Shown here: one piece after another, positions 1 to 8,222 of the stretch
Layout: every line of letters starts with the position of its first letter
How positions within the stretch are numbered: the first letter of the stretch is position 1
Position numbers and translations under genes: made by a program
Assembly (NCBI GenBank): GCA_964532225.1
Contig: CAZHHM010000010.1
Location: 1 to 52,680, forward strand
From: CAZHHM01 sp964532225
GTDB lineage: Bacteria; Margulisbacteria; WOR-1; JAKLHX01
Reading direction: 5' to 3'
DNA: 52,680 bases
The notes under the pieces: model-generated
The model's database searches: none
What the model was told of the DNA's origin: nothing
What the model saw: the letters and a program-made list of their open reading frames with translations, nothing else

Positions 1-20
1 GGTTGATGAAACCCACATGG

Positions 21-38
21 TTATGTCTTGTTCGTCAT
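21..38 (-). other. Leaderless five-codon mini-ORF and next start codon
   Basis: Six bases after the TATATT box is an ATG that reads only MTNKT before TAA (21-23). Two bases later a second ATG (16-18) opens a frame reading MWVSST up to the window edge. Either the mini-ORF is a translated leader preceding the next gene, or the RNA is non-coding, or the ATG spacing is accidental. Only 38 transcribed bases are visible, so the nature of the downstream gene cannot be judged. Confidence 0.3.
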
Positions 39-44
39 ATAGTA

Positions 45-73
45 AATATACAATATGCCGAGAGGCGTGTCAA
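45..73 (-). promoter_or_regulatory. Strong sigma70-type promoter firing off the left edge
   Basis: On the minus strand TTGACA (68-73) is followed by a 17-base spacer and TATATT (45-50). Transcription would start near position 38, which is exactly the A of an ATG. The promoter sits just past the end of the mlaD gene and would drive whatever lies left of the window. It has the best -35 box in the window together with that at gap. Confidence 0.75.
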
Positions 74-105
74 GCGGCGTAAAAGATTTTTTCGTAAGGA
101 GAAGT

Positions 106-1206
106 CTACTCCCCTTTTATCCTGACACCGAACGAGTAGTTGGCCGCGCCTGTGTTAAGGAAGTCATCCGCCTGGAGCAGGAGGTTGACGTATTTTACGA
201 ACTCATAATCACCTGTTACCCTGACCTTGGGAAGGTTCGGTTTAGGATTATTGATGTCGTATATATCACCGCTTAATGTAAAGCTCGGGTTCATCTTGAT
301 ATCAAGCCCGCCGCCAAGATACGTGTTGATGGTCCCCAGCCTCAATGCCAAGTTTTTCGCGATCTGATTGGATATCTGTACGTCCAGCAAGCTTAAATTC
401 CTTGTGGCGCCTTCGCCTAAACTCATCTTTAGAGTGGTCCTATCTCCAGTATTTATATCGATATTTCCCTTAACCTGATTGGTGACCCCTCCAAACAGAA
501 CGTCACCGCTCGGCTCAACTTTGATGCTCCCAAAACTTTCAAAGAATGAATTCGCGCTTGAAAGCGTCTTGCTGGTCGACGCCACCGTGCCTTTGAAATT
601 GTCCTGGAAGGCAGGGTCTGCGACTATCCGGTTAATGGATTCCGCTGCAAGTTGAAGCTGCTTTGTCAGCCTGTTTATCTCGATCGTGGCCTTTTCGACG
701 TTAAGCACCGCGTTCACGAAAGCATTCTGAATATCCGGCCTCTCGATTATGTTCTTTACTGCCACCAGTATCTGTTTCGTCTCGAGGAGGTTCTGTGCGC
801 CGATATCGACAAAGTCCACTATCCCGGATGTTGTTTTGCCAAATACGATCGTCGAAGGCTGATAAAGGGTCTCTGAGGTCCCCGGCCTTATTTCAAGGAA
901 CTTCAGTCCGACAAGACCGTCAAAAGCCACTCTTAAATAAGAGTCTTCGGGAAAAGTTATGGACTTGTCTACATTGCAGTAGACCTTGATGTCGGCCGGC
1001 CCCGGATCTATCCTGATCACCTTACCGACCTTAAAGCCGCGGTACCTGATCTCAGACCCTACTGTAAGGCCTTCCACGTTCTGGAACGACCCGATCATCT
1101 CGTACCCGGTGTATTTGGACATCAGGGAGTTCTTCCATGTAATGACCGCGCCAAGCGTTATTATCGCCAGGATGACTACGATACCTACTTTTGCCTGGTT
1201 GGACAT
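106..1206 (-). CDS. mlaD: MCE-family lipid-transport protein MlaD, with barrel-like C-terminus
   Basis: This is the substrate-binding component of an Mla-type phospholipid transporter. Residues 7-24 form one membrane helix anchoring it in the inner membrane. The MCE domain follows (about 36-110, with the typical GLTVGSEIRYRGFKVGKV core), then a mainly helical stretch (130-222). Residues 228-366 are not seen in short enterobacterial MlaD (about 183 aa). They consist of about nine alternating polar/hydrophobic strands ending in YSFGVRIKGE, the look of an outer-membrane beta-barrel. The start codon overlaps the mlaF stop by one base (TGATG). It is the last gene of the argS-ilvE-acpS-nnr-mlaEFD unit. 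No mlaB or mlaC is present. The family call is secure; the barrel is inference from strand pattern. Confidence 0.9.
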   Translation of the reverse strand: MSNQAKVGIVVILAIITLGAVITWKNSLMSKYTGYEMIGSFQNVEGLTVGSEIRYRGFKVGKVIRIDPGPADIKVYCNVDKSITFPEDSYLRVAFDGLVGLKFLEIRPGTSETLYQPSTIVFGKTTSGIVDFVDIGAQNLLETKQILVAVKNIIERPDIQNAFVNAVLNVEKATIEINRLTKQLQLAAESINRIVADPAFQDNFKGTVASTSKTLSSANSFFESFGSIKVEPSGDVLFGGVTNQVKGNIDINTGDRTTLKMSLGEGATRNLSLLDVQISNQIAKNLALRLGTINTYLGGGLDIKMNPSFTLSGDIYDINNPKPNLPKVRVTGDYEFVKYVNLLLQADDFLNTGAANYSFGVRIKGE

Positions 1207-1934
1207 CAGGGAAGACCTCCTTTAATGAAATTAAGTATAACAGGATTTCGAGAATTACGCGCTTCTTCGACGGTTCCGGCCTCGATCAGCTTTCCTTTGT
1301 CCAGCATGACTATCCTGTCGCTTGTCCTGAATATGGTCGAGAGCTGATGTGTCACAATGATAGTTGTTGCCTTCATCTCACGGGAAAGCTTGTTCATCAG
1401 GTCTTCAATGACCGTTGATGTCACTGGATCAAGACCTGTGGTCGGCTCATCATAGAGTATTATCTTGGGTGACGCGGCCACCGCCCTAGCAAGGCTCACT
1501 CTTTTCTGCATGCCTCCGGAAAGCTCGCTTGGCATCAGGCCCTCGGTGCCCGGAAGCTCCACCATTTCAAGACATTGCGCGACCCTTTTCCTTATCTCCG
1601 TCTCCGTCATGCGAGTGTTCTGCCTGAGACCGAACGCGACGTTCTCAAGCACGTTCATCGAATCGAAAAGCGCCGAGCTTTGGAAAACCATGCCCATCCC
1701 TGCCCTTACCTTCATGATCTCCGATTCCCTTATCCTTACTATGTCCGTTCCGTTAATAAGGATCTTCCCGTTTGTCGGCCTTGAAAGACGGATGACCATC
1801 CTCAGCAAAGTGCTTTTACCGCAGCCAGAAGGTCCGATAACGGAGATACGCTGTCCTTCGGGTATATCAAGCGATATATCATCAAGCACGTTCCTGGTGC
1901 CGTAGCGTTTGGTGAGGTTCTTTATGCTTATCAT
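1206..1934 (-). CDS. mlaF: Mla-type ABC transporter ATP-binding protein
   Basis: This is the cytoplasmic ATPase of the MlaFED lipid transporter, 242 aa. It has Walker A GPSGCGKST (34-42), the signature LSGGMQKR, Walker B IILYDEP and the switch histidine in TIIVTHQ. The frame stays open 64 codons further upstream, but that part overlaps mlaE and has no ABC homology. The ATG at 1934 begins the normal MISIKNL ABC start and overlaps the mlaE stop as ATGA, so it is taken as the start. The signature with MQKR instead of QQQR is typical of the Mla/TrgD group that moves phospholipid between inner and outer membrane. It is coupled to mlaD by a TGATG overlap. Confidence 0.94.
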   Translation of the reverse strand: MISIKNLTKRYGTRNVLDDISLDIPEGQRISVIGPSGCGKSTLLRMVIRLSRPTNGKILINGTDIVRIRESEIMKVRAGMGMVFQSSALFDSMNVLENVAFGLRQNTRMTETEIRKRVAQCLEMVELPGTEGLMPSELSGGMQKRVSLARAVAASPKIILYDEPTTGLDPVTSTVIEDLMNKLSREMKATTIIVTHQLSTIFRTSDRIVMLDKGKLIEAGTVEEARNSRNPVILNFIKGGLP

Positions 1935-2710
1935 TTCTTGAATATGAGGACCGACAGGAAATAGTTGGTGATGAATATGGTTATCAAAGACAGCACCACC
2001 GATCCTGTCGTCGCCTCTCCAACTCCTTTTGCTCCGTTCTTGGCGTGAAGACCTTTGTGACAGGCAAGGATGGAGATTATCGCCCCGAAGACCACCGCCT
2101 TTATCAGGCCTCCTGTGATATCCCATGTTTTAAGGAACATATCAGCTGTCTCCATGAAACCGTAAGAATTAATACCCGCGACATATACAGAGACCAGATA
2201 AGCGCCGGCAAAACCCACTACGTCAGCGAACAATGTTGCTATCGGAAGCATGAAGCAAGCGGCAACTAAGCGAGGGACAACCAGATATCTGACCGGATTT
2301 GTCCCGAGGGACTTCATCGCGTCTATCTGCTGGGTAACGTTCATCGTACCGAGCTCCGCTGCAATAGCCGCTCCAACCCTGCCCGCTACGACAACTGCCG
2401 TCAATACAGGGGCAAGCTCCCTGGCAACAGCTATGGCCATGACCCCGCCCACCATTTTCCCTGCACCGAACTTTGAGAATTCATTGGCTATCTGCACCGC
2501 GAACACCATGCCCACAAAGAAGGATGTCACCAGCGCGACCGGAAGCGACTCGACACCGATCTTGACCATCTGTTCGTATGTGTTCCTGAAATTCAACCTT
2601 GTAGTTACCATCACATAGAACGATTGAATGAAGAAAAAAGTGATGTAGCCAAGCTCATCAAGCACGGCGATGGACCTTCTGCCAACGTTCTCGAACAGTC
2701 GTTCGCTCAT
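1931..2710 (-). CDS. mlaE: Mla-type ABC transporter permease
   Basis: This is the inner-membrane permease of the MlaFED lipid transporter, 259 aa, the normal length for the MlaE family. It shows the family hallmarks: an amphipathic N-terminal helix, then five or so membrane segments, the FFVGMVFAVQ helix, the conserved ELAPVLTAVVVAGRVGAAIAAELG stretch (catalogued in two parts: ELAPVLTAVVVAGRVG and AAIAAELG) and GTNPVRYLVVPR. A Shine-Dalgarno AGGAG lies five bases before the ATG, inside the end of nnr. The stop overlaps the mlaF start. With MlaF it should form the core pump, and MlaD in the same operon is the periplasmic partner. Confidence 0.94.
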   Translation of the reverse strand: MSERLFENVGRRSIAVLDELGYITFFFIQSFYVMVTTRLNFRNTYEQMVKIGVESLPVALVTSFFVGMVFAVQIANEFSKFGAGKMVGGVMAIAVARELAPVLTAVVVAGRVGAAIAAELGTMNVTQQIDAMKSLGTNPVRYLVVPRLVAACFMLPIATLFADVVGFAGAYLVSVYVAGINSYGFMETADMFLKTWDITGGLIKAVVFGAIISILACHKGLHAKNGAKGVGEATTGSVVLSLITIFITNYFLSVLIFKK

Positions 2711-2711
2711 T

Positions 2712-4208
2712 TCATCTCCTGAAAGCGCTGATAAGATATGCTAGCAAATCAGGCAGGTCGGATGCAAGAAGGCCTGAGCCGAACATGCCTGAATACATGT
2801 CCCCGGCAGCTCCGTGCAGGTACGCGCCTGCGACTGAGGCAGAGAACGGATCAAGCCCCTGCCCGGCCAGTGAAAGGATGGCTCCTGCAAGGATGTCCCC
2901 GGTGCCGGCGACCGAAAGGACATTGTTCCCAGTGGGATTGAGCTTGTATCTGCCTGAAGGAGACGCAATTACGGTATTCCCGCCTTTCAACACACATACG
3001 GCATTGTACTTTTTAGCAAATGACAAGGCTTCGTTTACCCGGTGTTTTGATGTCTGTTTGACAGGCCGGCCCGTAAGACGAGCAAATTCTCCCGGATGCG
3101 GGGTCACTATTACAGGAGCTGATCTTTTCCTGAGATAAGACAGGTTCCCGGAAAGACAGTTGAGCGCGTCGGCATCGATGACCAGCGGACAGCCTTTCTG
3201 GCGTCTTATTATGGACAGGACATACTTGTCCTCTTTTCTTCCTATCCCGGGACCTATAAGCACCGCGTCAAAGCCCATGGCATTGACCTCTTCAGGAGAG
3301 AGCCTTCCGTGGACAATAAGGTCGGGATTGCCGACGTTCACGGCCATTTTTGCATTTTCAGGAACAGAGATATGAACGATGCCTGAGCCGGTCTTAACTG
3401 CCGCTCTTCCGCTGAGCACCGGAGCGCCAAGCATGCTGTCGGAACCACCTATGACAAGCACCTTGCCGTAAAGACCTTTGTGAGATGCTCTGGGCCTGGA
3501 CGGTAACAGGTTCCTTACAAGTTCAAGCGAAGCGATAGAGCTCTCAGGCGGCAAACCTGACCCGGAATACGGAATCCCAATATCTATCGTGACGATATCA
3601 CCGCAATTCTTCATCCCGGATCCCGTAAGCATGCCTTTTTTTGGCAGATGGAAGGTCACGGTCATGCCTGCTTTAACGCATACACCGAGCGCCCTTCCGG
3701 TATCCGCATCCATGCCTGAGGGTATATCCGCCGATACGATGACTGAGTTCTTTCTGCCCGCATTGTTGATCTCAGTTATTACGTCCTTTAAAATGCCCGT
3801 CACTTTCCTGGAAAGACCGGTACCAAGTATACAGTCGATGATGATATCGGCATTCTTGACCGTATTTCTTGAGCTTCTGTCCCCGTAAGACAATATTGGG
3901 ATGCCAAGGTTCTTCAGGACTCGAAGATTTGATGCAGAAGAGCTGTTTTGGAGAACTGGTCTTGAGGTCAATATTACGCTTACAGAAAAACCCGCAGAGG
4001 AAAGATATCTTGCAGCCACGAACCCGTCACCGCCGTTGTTCCCCGGACCGCAGACGACGGCCACGCTGCCCGTTGCAGGCGCAGATCTGATAACCGCCTC
4101 GGCCAGCCCTTTGCCGGCGTTCTCCATCAGTACTATCTCAGGTATGCCGAGCTCTTCAATGGCCCATTTATCGGTCATCCGCATCAGATCGGAAGTTATA
4201 GCCCTCAT
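2712..4208 (-). CDS. nnr: Bifunctional NAD(P)H-hydrate epimerase/dehydratase
   Basis: This enzyme repairs hydrated NADH and NADPH, 498 aa, a normal length for the fused form. The N-terminal YjeF_N epimerase domain (about 1-210) has the GPGNNGGDGFVAARYL motif. The C-terminal ADP-dependent dehydratase domain (about 225-495) of the ribokinase-like fold has GGSDSMLGAPVLSG, a PHPGEFARL segment and the catalytic-region motif AGTGDILAG. The start overlaps the acpS stop as ATGA. An acpS-nnr pair is common in bacteria. The reading is cytoplasmic metabolite repair. Confidence 0.95.
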   Translation of the reverse strand: MRAITSDLMRMTDKWAIEELGIPEIVLMENAGKGLAEAVIRSAPATGSVAVVCGPGNNGGDGFVAARYLSSAGFSVSVILTSRPVLQNSSSASNLRVLKNLGIPILSYGDRSSRNTVKNADIIIDCILGTGLSRKVTGILKDVITEINNAGRKNSVIVSADIPSGMDADTGRALGVCVKAGMTVTFHLPKKGMLTGSGMKNCGDIVTIDIGIPYSGSGLPPESSIASLELVRNLLPSRPRASHKGLYGKVLVIGGSDSMLGAPVLSGRAAVKTGSGIVHISVPENAKMAVNVGNPDLIVHGRLSPEEVNAMGFDAVLIGPGIGRKEDKYVLSIIRRQKGCPLVIDADALNCLSGNLSYLRKRSAPVIVTPHPGEFARLTGRPVKQTSKHRVNEALSFAKKYNAVCVLKGGNTVIASPSGRYKLNPTGNNVLSVAGTGDILAGAILSLAGQGLDPFSASVAGAYLHGAAGDMYSGMFGSGLLASDLPDLLAYLISAFRR

Positions 4209-4555
4209 TCTATGATCACGCTCGCTACGGCGTACTGCTGGCTGTGAGACAACGTGATATGCGCGCTTTTCTGGACCTTCCCTTTTACCTTCAGATATGG
4301 CTTCCCTTTTTTATCGTTGCAGACCTCGATCTGTTTCCAGGATATGCCCACCATTCCCGTTCCGATCGCTTTTGAGAATGCTTCTTTAGCGGCGAACCTT
4401 ACAGAGAGCTCAGGGAACCTGAGCTTGTTGAACTTGCGGCAGTAGGAGATCTCGCTGTCGGTATATATGCGGTGAAGGAACCTGTCGCCGTGCCTTTTTA
4501 CGGCATTGCGGACCCTTTCGATCTCAACGATGTCGATACCGGTTCCCTTTATCAT
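4205..4555 (-). CDS. acpS: Holo-[acyl-carrier-protein] synthase
   Basis: This enzyme transfers 4'-phosphopantetheine from CoA to acyl carrier protein, activating fatty-acid synthesis. It is 116 aa, typical of bacterial AcpS. The metal-binding GIDIVEIERV motif is at 6-15, with the second Mg2+/CoA motif RFAAKEAFSKAIGTG in the middle and HITLSHSQQYAVASVIIE at the end. It begins only three bases after the ilvE stop with no obvious Shine-Dalgarno, so it probably relies on translational coupling. It overlaps nnr downstream. Confidence 0.95.
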   Translation of the reverse strand: MIKGTGIDIVEIERVRNAVKRHGDRFLHRIYTDSEISYCRKFNKLRFPELSVRFAAKEAFSKAIGTGMVGISWKQIEVCNDKKGKPYLKVKGKVQKSAHITLSHSQQYAVASVIIE

Positions 4556-4558
4556 TTA

Positions 4559-5470
4559 TCAGAATACGGGAGTAACCCAGTCCGAGTACTGAGGGTCGTC
4601 GCCTTTTGCGGCGGTAAAATACGCTTTTTGGATCTTCTGGGTCACAGGGCCCGGCCTGCCGTCCCCGACCGTCCTTCTGTCGACCTCGATTATTGGGGAG
4701 ACTTGAGCGCCTGTCCCGGTAAAGAACAGCTCGTCAGCCATATAGAGCTCTGACCTGTCAACCGCTCTCTCTACTGTATCGAGCCCGAACTTGTCCTTGG
4801 CAAGCTTCATGATAGCTTCCCTGGTTATACCTTCGAGTATGTTCGACGCGACATCAGGCGTGATAAGTTTTCCGCCGCGGACCATAAATATGTTCTCTCC
4901 GCTCCCTTCGGAGACATGACCATCCGCAGAAAGCATGACGGCCTCGTCAAATCCGTTCTCTATTGCTTCCGCTTTTGCAAGCGAGCTGTTGATGTAAGTC
5001 CCGGTGCACTTGGCCCTTGCAGGAACAGAAAGGTCGTCGGTGCGCTTCCAGGTGGAAACAGCGACCCTTATGCCCTTTGAGACATCAAGGTAATCGCCAA
5101 AAGGCGCAAGGAATATGCAAAGGTCGTCCTCTACCCCGACAAGGCCCAGTCCGATCTTCTTCTGGGATTTGAAAGCAAGCGGCCTGATATAGACATCTTC
5201 TTTGTAGCCGTTCCTTTTGCAGAGCTCGACCGTAAGATCGCAAAGCTCTTTCACTGAATACTTAGATTTTATCTTGAGGACCTTGCAGGAACGCTCGAGC
5301 CTTTCGTAATGCTCTTTTAGTTTAAGGATGTACTGCTGCTTCTTCTCGGCATTCCAGTAAGCCCTGATGCCTTCGAACACCCCCGTGCCGTAATTAAAAG
5401 CGTGGGTCATTATCGATATGTTGGCATCCTCGAACTTAACGAACTTGCCGCCTAAGAACGATTCCTTCAT
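4559..5470 (-). CDS. ilvE: Branched-chain amino acid aminotransferase
   Basis: This is a class IV PLP aminotransferase that interconverts Leu/Ile/Val and their 2-oxo acids with glutamate, 303 aa. The start resembles typical IlvE (GKFVKFEDANIS...THAFNYGTGVFEGIRAY). The PLP lysine lies in ARAKCTGTYINSSL, the cofactor-binding SEGSGENIF follows, and the C-terminal half has ITREAIMKLAKD. It is second in the unit, four bases after argS. A D-amino-acid aminotransferase or aminodeoxychorismate lyase is the alternative within fold type IV, but length and motifs favour IlvE. Confidence 0.93.
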   Translation of the reverse strand: MKESFLGGKFVKFEDANISIMTHAFNYGTGVFEGIRAYWNAEKKQQYILKLKEHYERLERSCKVLKIKSKYSVKELCDLTVELCKRNGYKEDVYIRPLAFKSQKKIGLGLVGVEDDLCIFLAPFGDYLDVSKGIRVAVSTWKRTDDLSVPARAKCTGTYINSSLAKAEAIENGFDEAVMLSADGHVSEGSGENIFMVRGGKLITPDVASNILEGITREAIMKLAKDKFGLDTVERAVDRSELYMADELFFTGTGAQVSPIIEVDRRTVGDGRPGPVTQKIQKAYFTAAKGDDPQYSDWVTPVF

Positions 5471-5474
5471 TTCA

Positions 5475-7049
5475 CTACATCCTTTCCGGTGCGCTTATAC
5501 CTAACAATTTTAACACGTTGGCCAGGACTATACGAGTTGACTCCACAAGACACAACCTCGCGCCAGTGAGAGCGGCATCCTCGCTCATCACTCTGTGCTT
5601 GTGATAATAGGAATGGAACAATGAGGCAAGCTCCCTGGAATATCTCACCAGATGATGAGGCTGCAATGAGGAGGCGCATCTGTTGACCTCAAAAGGCAGG
5701 TCAAGCAGCTTCAGCGCGAGCTCCTTTTCTTCGGCCTCGGAAAGCAGCCCGATCTTTTCCCTGTCCGGCAAATGGCCCGCTTCTTTCGCGTTAAGGAGTA
5801 TGTTGCAGGCCCTTGCATGCGCATACTGGACATAATAAACGGGGTTTTCCATGGACTTGCTTTTTGCAAGCTCAAGATCGAAATCCATATGCGAATCAGC
5901 GCCCGTCATGACCAGGAAGAAACGCAGCGCGTCCCTGCCTATCTCGTCGAGGACCTCGGAGAACGTGATCATCTCTCCCGTTCTTTTTGACATCCTGACT
6001 GGCTCATTGCCTCTGTAGAGAGTAACGAGCTGCCCTATGACGATCTCAAGCTTATGTGACGGATACTTCAGTGCTTCCATAGCCGACTGGATCCTCTTGA
6101 CGTACCCGTGATGGTCGGTGCCCCAGATGTTTATAAGGAGGTCAAATCCCCTGTCGAACTTATCCGCATGATAGGCGACATCCGCCGTGAAATATGTGGG
6201 ATCGCCGCTGTCCCTGATCAAGACCCTGTCCTTATCATCGCCGAAAGATTCCGATCTGAACCAGAGGCTCCCTTCTTTCTCGTATGTGACACCTGCGTTC
6301 TTGAGCTTCTCGACGACCTTTGCCAATGCCATTTTGCCGTGCAAAGAGCTTTCAAAGAACCAGTTGTCAAAACTGACGCCTGCCCTGTTCAGAGTGTCTT
6401 TTTGGTCATCCATGATGGTCTTGAATATGTAAGATTTAAGGTCGTCAGGTCTGTCCTGTTTTGCCTTTATGGCGATATCTTTTATATAGGAACCCCCGTA
6501 GCCGTCCTGAGGGGTCTCATGACCATCTGCTGCAGCATTGACCGACGCGACCAGCAGTCCCACCTGACGACCAACATCGTTAACGTAGAATTCGGTGACA
6601 ACCTCGTCGCCTGATGCTCGGAGGATATTGGCCATGCTGTCACCGAGAGCGGCCCATCTGGCATGTCCGATGTGCAGAGGTCCCGTAGGGTTGGCGCTTA
6701 CGAACTCAAGAAGGACCTTTCTGGGTTTAGTTCTCTTTTTTGTACCGAAGTTCTCACCGACATCAAGCACACCGGCAAGTGCTTCCGTCACAGAGCGGCT
6801 GTTAAGAAATAGATTTACGTATCCGGCACCTGCGACTTCAACCTTTGAAAAATACTTGCCGTTGTCATGTTTAAGGATCTTTTCTTTAAGTTCTTCGGCA
6901 ATATGCCTTGGCGCCCTTTTTTGCTCCTTTGCCAGCTGCATGGCAATGCTGAGAGATAGGTCACCCATAGATCTTTCCTTGGGAACGGTCAGCTCCACCT
7001 CTTTCAGCGATAATGCTGAAGCAACATATTTTGATATCTTATCTCTCAT
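5475..7049 (-). CDS. argS: Arginyl-tRNA synthetase
   Basis: This class I aminoacyl-tRNA synthetase charges tRNA-Arg, 524 aa (slightly short of the usual 550-580). It has an N-terminal Arg-tRNA domain, the HIGH motif in ANPTGPLHIGHARWAALGD, the KMSKS-like VRMSKRTGE, and a C-terminal DALR anticodon-binding domain with VQYAHARACNIL. There is no Shine-Dalgarno; a TGCTATAAT box ends eight bases before the ATG, so the message is probably leaderless. It is the first gene of the unit that ends with mlaD. Confidence 0.96.
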   Translation of the reverse strand: MRDKISKYVASALSLKEVELTVPKERSMGDLSLSIAMQLAKEQKRAPRHIAEELKEKILKHDNGKYFSKVEVAGAGYVNLFLNSRSVTEALAGVLDVGENFGTKKRTKPRKVLLEFVSANPTGPLHIGHARWAALGDSMANILRASGDEVVTEFYVNDVGRQVGLLVASVNAAADGHETPQDGYGGSYIKDIAIKAKQDRPDDLKSYIFKTIMDDQKDTLNRAGVSFDNWFFESSLHGKMALAKVVEKLKNAGVTYEKEGSLWFRSESFGDDKDRVLIRDSGDPTYFTADVAYHADKFDRGFDLLINIWGTDHHGYVKRIQSAMEALKYPSHKLEIVIGQLVTLYRGNEPVRMSKRTGEMITFSEVLDEIGRDALRFFLVMTGADSHMDFDLELAKSKSMENPVYYVQYAHARACNILLNAKEAGHLPDREKIGLLSEAEEKELALKLLDLPFEVNRCASSLQPHHLVRYSRELASLFHSYYHKHRVMSEDAALTGARLCLVESTRIVLANVLKLLGISAPERM

Positions 7050-7057
7050 TTTGATAA

Positions 7058-7066
7058 ATTATAGCA
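7058..7066 (-). promoter_or_regulatory. Extended -10 promoter of the argS-mlaD unit
   Basis: The minus strand reads TGC-TATAAT, a perfect extended -10. Eight bases separate it from the argS ATG, so initiation falls on or next to the start codon. No convincing -35 box is seen, which fits an extended -10 promoter. Confidence 0.65.
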
Positions 7067-7112
7067 CTATAGTATCTTTGGTTTTGTTAACCTTACTGCG
7101 TTAGGTGAAAAT

Positions 7113-8222
7113 CTAGAAATTCATAAAGCTGATATAAAGTTCCTGGTATGAGGGGTCAAGAGAAAGCTCAACATGCTCAGATTTTGAAGCGATCCCCGCT
7201 GCTCTGTCAGCGATCTTCGGCTGAAGAAGCACTTGCTTGGCTCCTTCAAGGGACGAATTGCCTATCGCCCTCACCTTAGTCCTGTCAACATCGGGGATCA
7301 ATCCTGTTTCCATCGCATCAGCCCTGTCTATCTTTTCCCCAAATAAACCGGACAGCAATATTTTGTCTACTTTGTCGATCGTAATGCCCATTCTATCCAA
7401 CAAGATCTGTATTGCGGCTCTGATAGCTCCTTTAGCGAGCTGAAAAGCCCTTATATCATCTTGCGAAAGTCGCTGGTCGCCTGCCTGCAACGCTTCGCGT
7501 AGCGATGCGGGCAGGCTCGTCGCTCGTCGCTCGTTTATCTTTCCAGTGTGGTCTATCCATCCTTCGCGAAGACCTTTAGCGATAAGAGAGATCATTTCAG
7601 AACCTAATGGAATGTTCTTACTTTTAAAAGCCGGACCTGCCGCAGCGGAGGTGCAGAGAAGTCTGTCCTTGTTCCCGAGGACGATCTCGGCATTTGTCCC
7701 AAGGTCGATCAGCAGCTTTACCGAAGAGAGCTTGTCCATGTTCGTATAGATAACACCCGCAACGGCATCGGCACCGACGAACGGCGAGATGACAGGAAGG
7801 GCTGTCAGCTGTGCATCAAGGCCCGCTACTATACCCAGTTCCTTTGCACTGGTCGTGGTCATGCCTTTCAGCAGTGAGCTGTAAGGATGCGTCGCAAGCC
7901 CTGATGTGTCCAACCCGAAAAGAAAATGCAGGATAACCGTGTTAGCAGAGACAACGATTCGCTCAATACGCTTCCTGTTTACCTTGATCTTCTTCGTGAG
8001 GACATGGATGAGGTTGTTGATATCGTTCACAAGGAGCTTTCTGAGCTTTTCAGTGTCCCCTCCCGCACTCACGAAGGTCAGCCTGCTGATCACATCGAAT
8101 CCGTGTACGGTCTGTCCGCTTCTGAGGGATGTGTAGAACCTGTCCTTTGGCTTATCAAGGTTTATGATGAAGCCGGCGATATTTGTCGTGCCTATATCGA
8201 CCGCAAGGCCGAGTCTGGTCAT
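7113..8222 (-). CDS. DUF4445/RACo-like ASKHA ATPase lacking the ferredoxin domain
   Basis: The protein, 369 aa, begins LGLAVDIGTTNIAGF, the phosphate-1 motif of the ASKHA (actin/sugar kinase/Hsp70) superfamily. It also has LLIDLGTNAEIVLG and AAAGPAF, the hallmarks of the C-terminal DUF4445 domain of corrinoid-protein reductive activators (RACo, AcsV-type). Known RACo proteins carry an N-terminal [2Fe-2S] ferredoxin domain and a linker; these are absent here, with no cysteine cluster. No corrinoid methyltransferase gene is in the window, so the partner is unknown. Around residues 235-256 a palindromic element is inserted in frame. The start overlaps the YtxH gene stop (ATGA). The family is sure, the substrate is not. 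Confidence 0.75.
   Translation of the reverse strand: MTRLGLAVDIGTTNIAGFIINLDKPKDRFYTSLRSGQTVHGFDVISRLTFVSAGGDTEKLRKLLVNDINNLIHVLTKKIKVNRKRIERIVVSANTVILHFLFGLDTSGLATHPYSSLLKGMTTTSAKELGIVAGLDAQLTALPVISPFVGADAVAGVIYTNMDKLSSVKLLIDLGTNAEIVLGNKDRLLCTSAAAGPAFKSKNIPLGSEMISLIAKGLREGWIDHTGKINERRATSLPASLREALQAGDQRLSQDDIRAFQLAKGAIRAAIQILLDRMGITIDKVDKILLSGLFGEKIDRADAMETGLIPDVDRTKVRAIGNSSLEGAKQVLLQPKIADRAAGIASKSEHVELSLDPSYQELYISFMNF
7471..7533. repeat. In-frame palindromic (REP/RPE-like) insertion
   Basis: The core at 7479-7516 is a 38-base imperfect palindrome: arms GCCTGCC/GGCAGGC, then GCA/TGC and CGCT/AGCG, with a six-base loop. It is flanked on one side by CTCGTCG repeated about 2.6 times (7516-7533) and on the other by GTCGCTGGTCGC. 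It adds roughly 21 codons to the ASKHA gene without breaking the frame, at a point between GKIN and LSQDD where family members have only a short loop. It is probably a dispersed mobile palindrome. Confidence 0.6.

Noticed and set aside
1935..2126. 64-codon N-terminal extension of mlaF
   Set aside because: It overlaps mlaE and lacks ABC sequence; the ATGA overlap start at 1934 gives a standard ATPase.
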